The notes beneath the pieces were generated by a model. It did no database searches. It was not told the DNA's origin and was given only the letters and a program-made list of their open reading frames with translations. Position numbers and translations under genes: made by a program. Below, piece by piece: positions 24,526 through 33,657 of a stretch of 42,465 nucleotides of DNA. Numbering within the stretch: position 1 is the stretch's first letter; the number at the start of each line of letters is the position of its first letter. The DNA comes from Candidatus Sumerlaeota bacterium. Lineage in GTDB: Bacteria; Sumerlaeota; Sumerlaeia; Sumerlaeales; Sumerlaeaceae. Location of the stretch: NCBI GenBank assembly GCA_026398535.1, contig JAPLSQ010000053.1, forward strand, positions 1 to 42,465, given 5' to 3'.

Positions 24526-25887
24526 TTACTCGACAAATTGTATCTTTGTGCCGGGCCCGACGCGCTTGGCAAGCTGCATGGCATCCCAGTTTGTAAGACG
24601 GATGCAGCCGTGCGAGGTGTTCTTGCTGATGTTTTCGGGATTGGGCGTGCCATGAATGCCCACGCTTTTGCGCGATGTGCCAATCCAGACATTGCCCACA
24701 GGACTGTTAGGTCCGGGCGGAAGCATGGCGGATGGCTTGCTCGGATCGTCGTCCCAGAAAAGCTTGGGCTGGTACATGAACGTGGGATTGTAGTTGACGC
24801 CGGTGACCTCATAATTGCCCAACGGCAAAGGGTCATGCTGGCTGCCGAGTGTGGAAGGGAAATAGAACATGAACCGTCCCGCGCTGTCGAATGCCTCGGC
24901 CCACTTGTTGTGCTTTGAGACACGGATCACGGCAACCTTGCCGCGGGTTTCATCGATGCCATTGACAACATTGGGCGCAAGCAGGAGCTGTCCTGGCTGA
25001 AGGTTATCGAAATTCACGCCGGGATTGAGCTTGCGCAACAGCACCTGCTGGCAATGCATTTTTTCCGCAAGTTTTTCCAGAACGCTTTCATAAGGCAGGT
25101 ATTTCATGCGCGACATGGCGTAGTAGTCGCGGGGCACATCGCCGATGGGGCCGCTGACGTCTGATTGGCTGACAACATATTCGACAAGGTAGCCGTCGCT
25201 GAATCCGTCAAGACGCGCGATCACGCGGTCATCGAGTTGACCCGTGGGTTCGAGGCCATTATTCTGCTGATAAACGTAGAGCGCGCGCTCGGTGTTGTAG
25301 CCCCACTGGCCATCGATTTCGCCGGGTGAGTAGCCGTGATAATCGAGGAAAATCTGGAGCCTGAACACGTCCATGTCATCCGCGTTGTCGCGAGGGAAAT
25401 TGATCCTGCGGTTAAGCTGCTTCACGCTGCCGGGTTGCGCGGTGGCGGCGGGTATGGTGACGGCTCCGCGCGGGCCGGGCTGTTCATCAGGCGAAATCTG
25501 CTCCTCAACACGGATATCAGCTTTTGATGAGGGCGGGTTCTCGTTGACGGTTCTGTCAGTCGTCTCAGGCTGAGCGGCTGGCGGCTGGGTGCCGGTGACG
25601 GTCATGGGCGCGATGCCGGCGCTTTTGCGGCGTTGCGTGCCGGGCGCGTAGGCTTTCCGCACGGGGGGATTGCCAGGATAGGGCACATTGTAGCTGCCCT
25701 GTGGCTGCGTTTGTGCCGGAGTGTTGTACCGGTCAGCGAGTACGCCATCAGGTCGGTCGAATGGAGGCTGCGCGTAAGGCACAGCGGAGGGGGGATATTG
25801 TGACTGGGGCGATTGTGACATGCCCGCAACGGGCATGAGGGCAAGACAAATGACAAAAGCGGCGCAAGCGCGTCTCAACGGTTTCAT
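24526..25887 (-). CDS. L,D-transpeptidase (YkuD) with peptidoglycan-binding domain
   Basis: 453 residues from the ATG at 25887, which places a signal peptide at the N terminus (MKPLRRACAAFVICLALMPVAG). A Pro/Gln-rich linker follows (about 24-165). A PG_binding_1 domain has LQIFLDYHGYSPGEIDGQWGYNTERAL. A LysM-like stretch contains LRKLNPGVNFDNLQPGQLLLAP. The YkuD domain ends with GIHGTPNPENISKNTSHGCIRLTN, holding the catalytic His and Cys (SHGCIRL). It makes 3-3 cross-links or attaches proteins to peptidoglycan in the periplasm. A 24-bp repeat adds PDGVLADR at residues 46-53 in the disordered linker. A frame extension to 25944 is unlikely. Confidence 0.93.
   Translation of the reverse strand: MKPLRRACAAFVICLALMPVAGMSQSPQSQYPPSAVPYAQPPFDRPDGVLADRYNTPAQTQPQGSYNVPYPGNPPVRKAYAPGTQRRKSAGIAPMTVTGTQPPAAQPETTDRTVNENPPSSKADIRVEEQISPDEQPGPRGAVTIPAATAQPGSVKQLNRRINFPRDNADDMDVFRLQIFLDYHGYSPGEIDGQWGYNTERALYVYQQNNGLEPTGQLDDRVIARLDGFSDGYLVEYVVSQSDVSGPIGDVPRDYYAMSRMKYLPYESVLEKLAEKMHCQQVLLRKLNPGVNFDNLQPGQLLLAPNVVNGIDETRGKVAVIRVSKHNKWAEAFDSAGRFMFYFPSTLGSQHDPLPLGNYEVTGVNYNPTFMYQPKLFWDDDPSKPSAMLPPGPNSPVGNVWIGTSRKSVGIHGTPNPENISKNTSHGCIRLTNWDAMQLAKRVGPGTKIQFVE
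25729..25752 (+). repeat. 24-bp dispersed element, copy 7 (inside L,D-transpeptidase)
   Basis: An exact copy read in frame as PDGVLADR in the low-complexity linker directly after the signal peptide. Confidence 0.95.
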
Positions 25888-25926
25888 CGGCGGGTGCTTA
25901 AACAGACTCCTGATACGCAAAATAGG

Positions 25927-25955
25927 CCCTAATTGAAGGGGCAATACAATTAGGG
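25927..25955 (-). terminator. Hairpin CCCTAATTG/CAATTAGGG downstream of queA
   Basis: A perfect 9-bp inverted repeat with an 11-nt loop. Reading the minus strand, CCTATTTTG follows, and reading the plus strand GCGTTTTTC follows, so it can work in both directions. It separates queA from the L,D-transpeptidase. Another 7-bp inverted repeat (TGTTGAG 26033-26039, CTCAACA 26057-26063) lies closer to the queA stop. Confidence 0.7.
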
Positions 25956-26100
25956 GCGTTTTTCATGCCAGAACACGAAACAACACAATTCCCGCCCGCA
26001 TTCAGGATTATTATGCATCATGCTCCCAGATCTGTTGAGATGTTGCCCTTTGAAAGCTCAACATGGGGAGTGCAACGCCGAATCCCATATCAACCGGCCG

Positions 26101-27189
26101 TCACAGGATGAGCATCGCATCGCCATAACTGAAAAATCTGTAGCGCTGGGCGATAGCCTCTTCATAGGCGCGAAGGATGAGTTCACGTCCGGCAAACGCG
26201 CTGACAAGCATGAGCAGCGTCGAGCGCGGCAGGTGAAAATTGGTCACAAGCGCGTCCACACATCTGAAGCGGCATCCCGGAAGTATCATGATGGATGTTT
26301 CATATTGCCCCTCATGGAGCATGCCCTCGGGGCTGGCTGCGGTTTCAAGGCTGCGGACAGCAGTCGTGCCCACGGCCACGATGCGGCGTCCTTCGCAACG
26401 GGCGGTATTCACGGCTGCCGCGGTTTCAGGTGGTATGGCAAAGCGCTCGGTGTGCATGACATGATCCTCGGCTTCCCGCGTTTCCACGGGCTTGAAGGTT
26501 CCCGCGCCCACATGAAGCGTGACCGTAGCGGATTGAACTCCCGCGGCGCTCAAACGGCCAAGCAGTTCGGGCGTGAAATGAAGTCCGGCGGTCGGCGCCG
26601 CCACGGAGCCGGGCTCCCGCGCGTAAACAGTCTGATAGCGTTCGGCATCGGCGGGAACCTCAAGGCGTCTTCCCCCCCATCCAAGCTCGCGGCGGCGCTG
26701 GATGATGTAAGGCGGCAGGGGAACTTCGCCGATCTTATCCAGCCATGTCATGACGTCGGGCGCTGAGAATTCCGCCTCGCGTTCGCCTTGGCTGCGATAG
26801 TGGAGGATGTGCGCCTGAAGGCGCTTGTTGGCGAAGCAGACAATTTCACCGGGCTTGAGCTTGCGCGCGGGCCGGCACATCACCCGCCAGACGTCGTTCG
26901 CGCGGTCTGTGGCGCCCGCCGCCGGCGCAACTCGTTCAAGAAGCAGAAATTCCACACTCCCGCCCGTGTCCAGTCGCTTGCCGTGCAGGCGCGCGCGTAT
27001 CACGCGGCTGTCATTGAGCACCAAGACATCGCCCGCACGCAGACAGCCGCTGATATCATCAAAGCGTCTGTGCTCGATGCGGCCATCGGCGCGATGCAAC
27101 ACGAGCAAACGCGAATGATCGCGCCGCACCGCCGGTTCGACCGCAATCAATTCACGCGGAAGGTGATAATCGAAAAGACCGACCCGCAT
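26101..27189 (-). CDS. queA: S-adenosylmethionine:tRNA ribosyltransferase-isomerase (QueA)
   Basis: 362 residues, the family length. Landmarks in order: FDYHLPRELIAVEPAVRRDHSRLLVL at the start, AGDVLVLNDSRVIRARL, GEVPLPPYI, ERYQTVYAREPGSVAAPTAGLHFT, VTLHVGAGTFKPV and VTNFHLPRSTLLMLVSAF. It transfers and rearranges the ribosyl part of SAM onto 7-aminomethyl-7-deazaguanine in tRNA to form epoxyqueuosine. ATG is at 27189. It lies 65 nt downstream of the FecCD-like permease on the same strand and is followed by a hairpin terminator. Tgt is not in the window. Confidence 0.97.
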   Translation of the reverse strand: MRVGLFDYHLPRELIAVEPAVRRDHSRLLVLHRADGRIEHRRFDDISGCLRAGDVLVLNDSRVIRARLHGKRLDTGGSVEFLLLERVAPAAGATDRANDVWRVMCRPARKLKPGEIVCFANKRLQAHILHYRSQGEREAEFSAPDVMTWLDKIGEVPLPPYIIQRRRELGWGGRRLEVPADAERYQTVYAREPGSVAAPTAGLHFTPELLGRLSAAGVQSATVTLHVGAGTFKPVETREAEDHVMHTERFAIPPETAAAVNTARCEGRRIVAVGTTAVRSLETAASPEGMLHEGQYETSIMILPGCRFRCVDALVTNFHLPRSTLLMLVSAFAGRELILRAYEEAIAQRYRFFSYGDAMLIL

Positions 27190-27254
27190 TTACCTGTTAA
27201 CCGGTTTGAAAATAAACCGCTGGTCAACAACTTCCTGCCAAATGCTCTTTGGCA

Positions 27255-28319
27255 TCATTTCTGCCGTGTGATAAGAAGATAAAGGAAAAATGGTCCGCCG
27301 AGGATGGCGGTGATGACGCCAACGGGAATTTCGGATGTTTGCGCGAGGGGCATGCCGGCAGCCTGCATCAGTTCCATGCCGCGCCAGCCGATGAAGTCGC
27401 ACACCACAAGAAACACGCCGCCGTAGATCAGGCTTAAAGGACCGAGCAGGCGGTTATCCGAGCCGAAGATGAGCCGCAATGAATGGGGGACAATGAGCCC
27501 GACAAAACCGATGGGACCGCTCACGGCAACCATTGCCGCTGTAAGGATGGAACCGGTCCACAACAGGGTGTTCACGCCGCGTCTGACGTTGACGCCCAGA
27601 TGAGTGGCCGTCCCGTCGTCAAGGCTCAACAGATTCATCGCGCGCGCGTGGCACGCGACGACGATGAAAGCGGCAAGGGCAATGGGCAATACAACAGCGA
27701 TCTGGGTATAACCGACGATGTCGAGCGCCCCCATACACCACAGAAACATCTGCCGCACCTGGGCAAGGTCGGCGAAATATTGCAGCAAGAGAATCAGCGC
27801 GGAGAAAAACACATTGAGGATCACGCCGCCGAGAAGAATCGTGACGGTGGAGACGCTGCGCGAGCGCGCGGCGAGCGTCATAAGAATCAGCATAGGAACA
27901 AGCGCGCCCGCAAAACACGCAAACGGCGCGAGAAAGAAAAATACCACCTGGCCGCCAAAGGCGATGATGGTGGCGATCATCCTGCCCAGCGCGGCGCCAC
28001 CCGATATGCCGAGAATATAGGGTTCGGCGAGGGGATTGCGCAAAATCGCCTGGAAGATCAGACCAGAGAGGGCGAGCGAACCGCCGACGATCAGGCCGAG
28101 AAGCACGCGGGGAATGCGCGTGCTCCAGAAGATCATCGCGTCGGGATTCATGGCGGAATCCCATGGGGCGTTTGCGAGCGCGGCCGCAAGTTTGATGTTG
28201 CCGCCGATAAGCGGCGCCGCCACGCAGATGGCAACCGCAGCGGCAAGGCCAATGGTGGCGTGCATGAGCACGCGGGCGAGCGTCAGGGCGCGCGGCGGCC
28301 TGCCGACGTTTGTCATCAT
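27255..28319 (-). CDS. FecCD/BtuC-type ABC importer permease
   Basis: 354 residues from the ATG at 28319, which overlaps the ATPase stop by 4 nt (ATGATG/TGA). There are about ten hydrophobic helices. Family blocks: RIPRVLLGLIVGGSLALSGLIFQAILRNPLAEPYILGISGGAALG and GPIGFVGLIVPHSLRLIFGSDNR; the latter is the coupling-helix region that meets the ATPase. This class imports ferric siderophores, haem or cobalamin across the inner membrane. No solute-binding protein gene adjoins it, so it must be coded elsewhere. An open frame to 28472 precedes the start but overlaps the ATPase and is not used. Confidence 0.92.
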   Translation of the reverse strand: MMTNVGRPPRALTLARVLMHATIGLAAAVAICVAAPLIGGNIKLAAALANAPWDSAMNPDAMIFWSTRIPRVLLGLIVGGSLALSGLIFQAILRNPLAEPYILGISGGAALGRMIATIIAFGGQVVFFFLAPFACFAGALVPMLILMTLAARSRSVSTVTILLGGVILNVFFSALILLLQYFADLAQVRQMFLWCMGALDIVGYTQIAVVLPIALAAFIVVACHARAMNLLSLDDGTATHLGVNVRRGVNTLLWTGSILTAAMVAVSGPIGFVGLIVPHSLRLIFGSDNRLLGPLSLIYGGVFLVVCDFIGWRGMELMQAAGMPLAQTSEIPVGVITAILGGPFFLYLLITRQK

Positions 28320-29116
28320 TCGGGGAATTCCACGCGAATATTGCCGCCGGGCAGAGCGTCCACACGCAGGGGAATGCCATAGACGGACTCCAGCCGCCGG
28401 GCGTTGAGAACCTCGGCGGGTTTGCCGCATGCCACCAAGGCTCCGTTGTGCATGAGCGCGATGCGGTCGCACCAGCGGGCGGCAAGGTTCAAATCATGGA
28501 ATGTGGCGGCCACAAGCCGTCCGCCGCGTGTGTGCATTTTCATCAGATTCATCATCTGCCATTGATGGCGCAGATCGAGAAATGAAGTCGGCTCGTCGAG
28601 GATGAGAATCGGCGCGCGCTGGGCCAGCGCGCGCGCCAGGAGAACGAGCTGCTGCTCACCGCCGCTGAGATTGTTGAAGAATTTTCCGGCAAGATTGCCG
28701 ATCTCCGCCTGCTCCATGGCCTCTTGAGCAACGCGCATATCCTCGGCGGTGTCAAAAGCGCCAAGTCCCGCATACGGTTGCCGCCCCATGACCACCATTT
28801 CAGTCACGGTGAAGGAGAACGCGGATTCTGTTTTCTGGGGCACAAAGGCGATGCGTGCGGCGATCTCACGGCGGGTGAGCGCGGCCAGGGGCCGCCCGAA
28901 GAGCATGACTTCTCCGGACAACGGCGCGAGGAATCCGCTGAGCAGGTTGAGCAGTGTGGACTTCCCCGCGCCATTGGGCCCGGCCAGACCGAGCAGCTCG
29001 CCTGTCTCCAAACCAAGAGAAACATGGTCCACCGCATTCTGCCGGTCATACGCAAAAACAAGATCGCGCGCGGCGAGTGCCAGCCGGGGTTCACTTTGTG
29101 CTGCGGAGCCGATCAT
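28316..29116 (-). CDS. FecE/BtuD-type ABC importer ATPase
   Basis: 266 residues from ATG 29116. Walker A is GPNGAGKST, the signature is LSGGEQQLVLLARAL, Walker B is ILILDEPTSFLD and the switch His lies in ATFHDLN. The Q-loop is FVPQKTESAF. It powers the neighbouring permease for iron-siderophore, haem or B12 uptake. The 24 bp before the start are one dispersed repeat copy. That repeat holds an in-frame ATG (29137) that would add MAYSLTG to the N terminus. No ribosome-binding site is visible at either ATG, so translation is probably coupled to hisF, whose stop abuts the repeat. Confidence 0.92.
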   Translation of the reverse strand: MIGSAAQSEPRLALAARDLVFAYDRQNAVDHVSLGLETGELLGLAGPNGAGKSTLLNLLSGFLAPLSGEVMLFGRPLAALTRREIAARIAFVPQKTESAFSFTVTEMVVMGRQPYAGLGAFDTAEDMRVAQEAMEQAEIGNLAGKFFNNLSGGEQQLVLLARALAQRAPILILDEPTSFLDLRHQWQMMNLMKMHTRGGRLVAATFHDLNLAARWCDRIALMHNGALVACGKPAEVLNARRLESVYGIPLRVDALPGGNIRVEFPE

Positions 29117-29117
29117 A

Positions 29118-29141
29118 CCGGTCAGCGAGTACGCCATCAGG
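29118..29141 (+). repeat. 24-bp dispersed element, copy 8 (hisF/ABC ATPase gap)
   Basis: An exact copy that almost entirely fills the gap between the hisF stop (29144-29142) and the ATPase ATG (29116). AGCCGAT occurs on both sides (29107-29113 and 29144-29150) but not flush with the element, so it is at best a doubtful target duplication. Confidence 0.95.
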
Positions 29142-29915
29142 TCAGCCGATGGGACGCACGGGAACGCCGCGCGCGGCCATGAAGTTTTTTGTTTCGGCGA
29201 TGCTGTATGTGCCAAAATGGAATATCGACGCGGCGAGCACGGCATCGGCCTTGCCAATGGTGATGGCGTCCACAAGGTGCTGGAGCGTTCCCGCGCCGCC
29301 GGAAGCGATCACCGGCACTGACACAGCCTCACTGATGCGCGCGTTCAGTTCCAGATCATAACCGTCCTTGGTTCCGTCGCGGTCCATGCTGGTGAGCAGG
29401 ATTTCGCCCGCGCCAAGCTTCTGCATGTAACGCGCCCATACGATGGCGTCGTGGCCGCGGGGCGTTCGCCCTCCGTGGGTAAACACCTCGAATTCGTAAG
29501 ACCGTGCGCCATTGGCGCGCTTGGCATCGATGGCGACGACGATGCACTGCGCGCCGAAACGGGCTGAGGCGGCGCGTACAAATTCGGGATCGTCGACAGC
29601 GCGGGTGTTGATGGAAACCTTGTCGGCTCCCGCGCGCAACAGATTCCTGATATCGTCGAGGTCGCGAATGCCTCCGCCGACAGTCACGGGCATGAAAACC
29701 TCGGTGGCGGTGCGGCTGACAACATCAATCATCGTGGCACGCTCTTCATGACTTGCCGTGATGTCGAGGAAGACCAGCTCGTCAGCCCCCGCGCGGTCGT
29801 AGGCAATGGCGGCTTCGACGGGATCGCCGGCGTCGACAAGGTTGACAAAATTCACGCCCTTCACGACGCGGCCATCCTTTACATCAAGGCATGGAATAAT
29901 GCGCTTTGTTAACAT
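29142..29915 (-). CDS. hisF: Imidazole glycerol phosphate synthase cyclase subunit
   Basis: 257 residues from ATG 29915 ([20 protein letters not shown]), the canonical HisF opening. The half-barrel phosphate-binding blocks [15 protein letters not shown] and [14 protein letters not shown] are intact, as are the catalytic Asp residues in CLDV and [12 protein letters not shown]. With HisH it makes IGP and AICAR in histidine synthesis. No other his gene is near, so the pathway is scattered. The stop directly meets a 24-bp repeat and the ABC ATPase start follows. An extension to 29972 is unlikely. Confidence 0.97.
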   Translation of the reverse strand: MLTKRIIPCLDVKDGRVVKGVNFVNLVDAGDPVEAAIAYDRAGADELVFLDITASHEERATMIDVVSRTATEVFMPVTVGGGIRDLDDIRNLLRAGADKVSINTRAVDDPEFVRAASARFGAQCIVVAIDAKRANGARSYEFEVFTHGGRTPRGHDAIVWARYMQKLGAGEILLTSMDRDGTKDGYDLELNARISEAVSVPVIASGGAGTLQHLVDAITIGKADAVLAASIFHFGTYSIAETKNFMAARGVPVRPIG

Positions 29916-30020
29916 GGCGCGATGATGATGGGATTTGCTGGCACGGAGGTTCAAACATAAAACGCGCGGCATGTCTTGTTCATATACCGAATGCCGTCCC
30001 CGTCAGGCGGGACAACCGGC

Positions 30021-30049
30021 TTGACTTTTTCTTTCATCAGGCATATCTG
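30021..30049 (+). promoter_or_regulatory. Possible sigma-70-like promoter
   Basis: TTGACT at 30021-30026 and TATCTG at 30044-30049 are separated by 17 nt, in the 185-bp gap between hisF and the small secreted protein. The -10 match is partial, so this is tentative. Confidence 0.25.
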
Positions 30050-30100
30050 TTGTTCGATTTGTGACGAAGAGATCATGCATGACCCTGTAAGATAAATAAC

Positions 30101-30376
30101 ATGAAACGACTGCTCCTTTCTTTGACGATAGTTGTCTGCGCCAGCCTCGCCGCAGCGGGCGGATGTTGCAGCAATGGGACATACCCCGGACCGGAGATCA
30201 CCGGAAATTACGGCATCTGTTACCTGGAGTCGAGCGACACAGGGTGGCGATACTCCGACCCGATGCTCTACCATGCCGCGGGAGCCCTTGTGCGCTGGCA
30301 CTCGCGCCATGCTGCCGCTGCCAAGACTGCGCGACCAGCCCGCACAAAAACTTATCGCAAGACCGTCGAGAAGTAG
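30101..30376 (+). CDS. Small exported hypothetical protein
   Basis: 91 residues. An N-terminal signal-like segment (KRLLLSLTIVVCASLAAAGG) ends at a Cys pair, so a lipoprotein or signal-peptidase I substrate is possible; the AGGC box is a weak lipobox. The rest is short and basic at the C terminus (ARTKTYRKTVEK). No family is recognised. The stop is TAG at 30374-30376. A 24-bp repeat lies 29 nt after it. It is isolated, with no operon partner clearly linked. Confidence 0.5.
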   Translation: MKRLLLSLTIVVCASLAAAGGCCSNGTYPGPEITGNYGICYLESSDTGWRYSDPMLYHAAGALVRWHSRHAAAAKTARPARTKTYRKTVEK

Positions 30377-30405
30377 CCGCTTCGCCGGGGATGCTGCTGT
30401 AATAG

Positions 30406-30429
30406 CCGGTCAGCGAGTACGCCATCAGG
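30406..30429 (+). repeat. 24-bp dispersed element, copy 9 (intergenic)
   Basis: An exact copy in the 71-bp gap between the small exported protein and the SprT-like gene. No direct repeat flanks it. It is one of only two copies outside a reading frame. Confidence 0.95.
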
Positions 30430-30447
30430 TTCACGGGTGATCAAATT

Positions 30448-31161
30448 ATGCCGTTTCCCGCCATGGCTGATCTTGTCGCGTTTCATCAAAAGCTGTTGAA
30501 CGCATATGGCAAGCCGTTCGATCTGCACATAAACGACAATTCATCATCCCTTATCACCCTGCGCTATTCCAGGTCGGGAACGCCCCGCCTTTCAGTTCAC
30601 CACCTGTTCCTGAAGGGAGGCGATGATATTGCGCGGGGGCTTGCCCAGTACATGAGGAATCCGACGGCCGGATGCCGTGAAACCCTCAGGAGTTTCATGG
30701 ACAGGCATACCGGTGAAATCCAGCCGCGGGCGGCTGCCGCGCGGCGGCGCATTCTGAGGGCGCGCGGGCGCAACCGCGACCTGAACGCGATGGCTGCTGA
30801 AGTCAACAACACGTATTTTGAGGGGAAGATTGCGGCACACATCACGTTCAGCTCTGCGCGCGCGCGCCGCGGCGCTTTCAGGAACATCTCGTTCGGAAGT
30901 TACGACAGCAAGCTGCGCATTGTCCGCATTCACCCGATGCTCGACAAGCTCGATGTGCCGGATTTCTTTGTGTCGTTTGTCATCTACCATGAAATGCTTC
31001 ATGCGCTCATTGATCCGCAACACGATGCTGACGGCCGGCGGCGAATACACACTCCTGAATTCCGCCAGCGGGAAATGCGGTATCCTGACTACGAGCGCGC
31101 CAAGACGTGGGAAAAGCAGTTTCTTGATAATGTGAGCAAGGGCAAATGGCCGCAGAAGTGA
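30448..31161 (+). CDS. SprT-like zinc metallopeptidase
   Basis: 237 residues. The middle has the SprT-like core: NRDLNAMAAEVNNTYFEGKIAAHITFS, then ISFGSYDSKLRIVRIHP, the zinc site YHEMLHALIDP (HExxH) and a downstream HTPEFR that can supply a third ligand. SprT-like proteins are cytoplasmic; some act on DNA-protein cross-links in eukaryotes (Spartan), while the bacterial role is mostly unknown. The N-terminal 100 residues (SLITLRYSRSGTPRLSVHHLFL) are shared with homologues that I recall only loosely. ATG at 30448 or 30463. It is convergent with the glycosidase gene. Confidence 0.75.
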   Translation: MPFPAMADLVAFHQKLLNAYGKPFDLHINDNSSSLITLRYSRSGTPRLSVHHLFLKGGDDIARGLAQYMRNPTAGCRETLRSFMDRHTGEIQPRAAAARRRILRARGRNRDLNAMAAEVNNTYFEGKIAAHITFSSARARRGAFRNISFGSYDSKLRIVRIHPMLDKLDVPDFFVSFVIYHEMLHALIDPQHDADGRRRIHTPEFRQREMRYPDYERAKTWEKQFLDNVSKGKWPQK

Positions 31162-31170
31162 CGGCCCGGC

Positions 31171-33657
31171 TCAATCCATTTCATCCAGTCCGGGGACAGC
31201 GCCCTCGCTGATGCTGTGGGCTCGCTCAAGATCGACTTCGACTTTGACGTGAGCCACATCGGGATCGATGATGGCAAGGCCGCCTTCCAGTCGCACTTTC
31301 CCTTCGGGATGAACGACGCGCCGGCCTGCCGCGGGCAGACGCCAGCGGATTTCTGATGGCGGCGTGCGCCATTGCGCGTCGAGACTCAGGCTTTCGCTGC
31401 CTTCGGAAAATTCGATGACGACGGACACCAGGCCGAAATGAGTCGGCGCGCGCAGCGCCGCGATGCGCTGGCCGGGCCTGCACCACTCGGCGGGCAGCAG
31501 GCGTGTGATTTCAAGGGCGCCGTCATTTTCGCATAGCACAAGATTGCGCATCAGCAGGATCCATTCGGCGGAAGCCCATGCATGGTGCCCGTCGCCCATG
31601 CAGCCGCCCATCGTGCGCGGATTGACGGCCTCGGGCCAGCACCATGTGGGCGAGGCAAGCCGCAGCATGTAGTTCATGAGCGCGAAGGCGCCCATGTCGC
31701 CCATCGTCAGCAGGCACTCCGCCATCTGCATCGTCAGGTAGGAGTTCACGCCGCTGTGGATCATCTGCTGGTAGAAGCCGTCATCGTGGAAAAGGTGGTT
31801 GCGGATGAAATTGATCGTGTTGCGCAACCACGGTGTGGTTAAGGGCGGAAAAAGCCCCAGCGGATGCGCGGCGCAGATGTTGCCGATCATCCCGGCGTCG
31901 GGACGGCGGTGCGGGGCGGCGGGCAGAACCTGGCGTTCGCTGTGCTCAAGATCGCGGCTCATCGACTCCTGCAGATCGCGAGTATAGGAGCGCCGGATGG
32001 CATCGAACAGCGCGATATCGTGGTCATTGCCCATCGCTTCGGCGGCATGCATGGCGTCGATGACTCCGCGCAGGCTCCAGAAGTTGTCCCAGTAATAAAA
32101 ATCGTTGGGGCCGAGATGCTCGGCGCTGAAACCGGCCGGCATGAGCCCGCGCGGTTTGTTCTTGGAGAAGGTGATGTCGTGGCGTTTCTTTTCAATCCAA
32201 AGCGCGCCCCGTTTGATCGAAGGATAGAGCTCGCGCAGAAGGGCTGTGTCGCCAGTCATGCGATAATGTTCCATGATGGCCCAGATGGCCTGGCCGTTGG
32301 AATCCCATTCCCCCTTCTGCGAACAGAAGTAGCCGTTTTTCCACTGCTTGAGCGTGGTGCATCTGAGAATCTGCGCCACTTCGGAAGCGTAGCCGAGTTT
32401 GCCCAGCGCGCTGAGCAGATAGGCGGCGTCACGGAACCAGTGGCGGTGGTATGTCAGCGGCCCCGCGGTGATTTCGTGGCCGTCATTGAAAAGCAACAGG
32501 TAGGCCTTGGAGGCGTCGAAACAGGCTTGGTAACGAGGATCGGGCAGCGAGACTTCAAGGGCTTCCGCAAGCTTGCCGCTCCATTGCGAAACTGCATTAC
32601 CGTATTCACGCTCAAGGAATTCCGGCGTGAAACGCCCGATGGGGAAAACGCGCGGATTCAGGGGCAGGACAGGCATGACGGCGCAGCGCCAGTCCGACGC
32701 CCCCGGTTCAAGATGCAGCGGGAAGATGCTGGCGGCCGTGGCAAGACCGGCGGCACAGTGGATGGTTGTCTCATCATAACCATCGGCGAGATGGAACGCG
32801 GCATCGCCCGATTCATGGTTCGAAGCCACGGACATCTCCGGGCGGATGGGAAAGTAAACGGCAAGATCGTTTCCCATGTTCCAGAATCCGCGCGTGTTGT
32901 AGGCGAGATTTTTGATCAGGCTCAGCCCCTCGGGGTTGGCGGGACGGATCGAAAATACAAGCTCTGCGTCAACAGCCCCGGCAGACACGTTCTCCACCCG
33001 CGCCTCTTGGACAATGTAATCATTTTCGTCATGGCAGAATGCCCAGGTAAAGATGCGCGCGCGGAGTTTTCCCGCCGACAGACAGGTGATGACAAAAGGA
33101 AGAATGTGATTTTGAGCGGTATCATCAACCGGTGCGTTCTCCGGCGCCGCTTCAGAATCCTCACTCCGAAACAGATACGAATCTTTCGACATGGCGAGTT
33201 TCTGCGACACCATGTTGTCGGGCAGGCGGGACGGGAAACATAACTGGCCGTCGTGGCTGAGCCACATGTCAAGGCTCCATCCCTGGTGCCACGGCGTGAC
33301 CGCGCCTCGGGGATCAACAACCGCTTCATGCGTGCCTTCGAGCACGCCCACGGCGGTCCAGTTGCGGTGGGTCAGGTTGATATACGAAATGTTCATCGCG
33401 CGCGGAATGAACGACGTGCTGCGCGGATTGAACTGGCGCTCGATCCAGTAAGGCCACACCCAGTCGCTGTTGATGGAAAGCGTGTGGAGATTGAACAGAC
33501 CCCTAAGCTGCATGAGCACGCCCGACGGCAAAAGCTCGTCCGGAACGGTCACCTCGGAGGGTTTGTTGATTTGCCGCAACGCCTCGATAAATTCCGGACC
33601 GCGCTCGATCTTGTAGTACTTTTTCAGATAGTTGACTATGTATTTCAGGAAGAACAT
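31171..33657 (-). CDS. Large (alpha/alpha)6-barrel glycoside hydrolase-like protein
   Basis: 828 residues from ATG 33657 (the frame stays open to 33816; the start is uncertain). The N-terminal half is beta-rich, like the supersandwich domain of GH15/GH63/GH94-type enzymes. The C-terminal half (about 440-730) is a helical-barrel catalytic domain with YHRHWFRDAAYLLSALG (the WxRD motif), GEWDSNGQAIWAI, YWDNFWSLRG and CWPEAVNPRTMGG. These match six-hairpin glucosidase or amylo-alpha-1,6-glucosidase-like families. A beta-rich C-terminal tail follows. No signal peptide is evident. It probably acts on an alpha-glucan or glycoconjugate; the exact GH family and catalytic acids cannot be fixed by eye. 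Confidence 0.7.
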   Translation of the reverse strand: MFFLKYIVNYLKKYYKIERGPEFIEALRQINKPSEVTVPDELLPSGVLMQLRGLFNLHTLSINSDWVWPYWIERQFNPRSTSFIPRAMNISYINLTHRNWTAVGVLEGTHEAVVDPRGAVTPWHQGWSLDMWLSHDGQLCFPSRLPDNMVSQKLAMSKDSYLFRSEDSEAAPENAPVDDTAQNHILPFVITCLSAGKLRARIFTWAFCHDENDYIVQEARVENVSAGAVDAELVFSIRPANPEGLSLIKNLAYNTRGFWNMGNDLAVYFPIRPEMSVASNHESGDAAFHLADGYDETTIHCAAGLATAASIFPLHLEPGASDWRCAVMPVLPLNPRVFPIGRFTPEFLEREYGNAVSQWSGKLAEALEVSLPDPRYQACFDASKAYLLLFNDGHEITAGPLTYHRHWFRDAAYLLSALGKLGYASEVAQILRCTTLKQWKNGYFCSQKGEWDSNGQAIWAIMEHYRMTGDTALLRELYPSIKRGALWIEKKRHDITFSKNKPRGLMPAGFSAEHLGPNDFYYWDNFWSLRGVIDAMHAAEAMGNDHDIALFDAIRRSYTRDLQESMSRDLEHSERQVLPAAPHRRPDAGMIGNICAAHPLGLFPPLTTPWLRNTINFIRNHLFHDDGFYQQMIHSGVNSYLTMQMAECLLTMGDMGAFALMNYMLRLASPTWCWPEAVNPRTMGGCMGDGHHAWASAEWILLMRNLVLCENDGALEITRLLPAEWCRPGQRIAALRAPTHFGLVSVVIEFSEGSESLSLDAQWRTPPSEIRWRLPAAGRRVVHPEGKVRLEGGLAIIDPDVAHVKVEVDLERAHSISEGAVPGLDEMD

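Noticed and set aside
30033..30047. CATCAGGCATAT shared with the right edge of copy 10
   Set aside because: Only the last few bases of the element plus flank agree; no further similarity.
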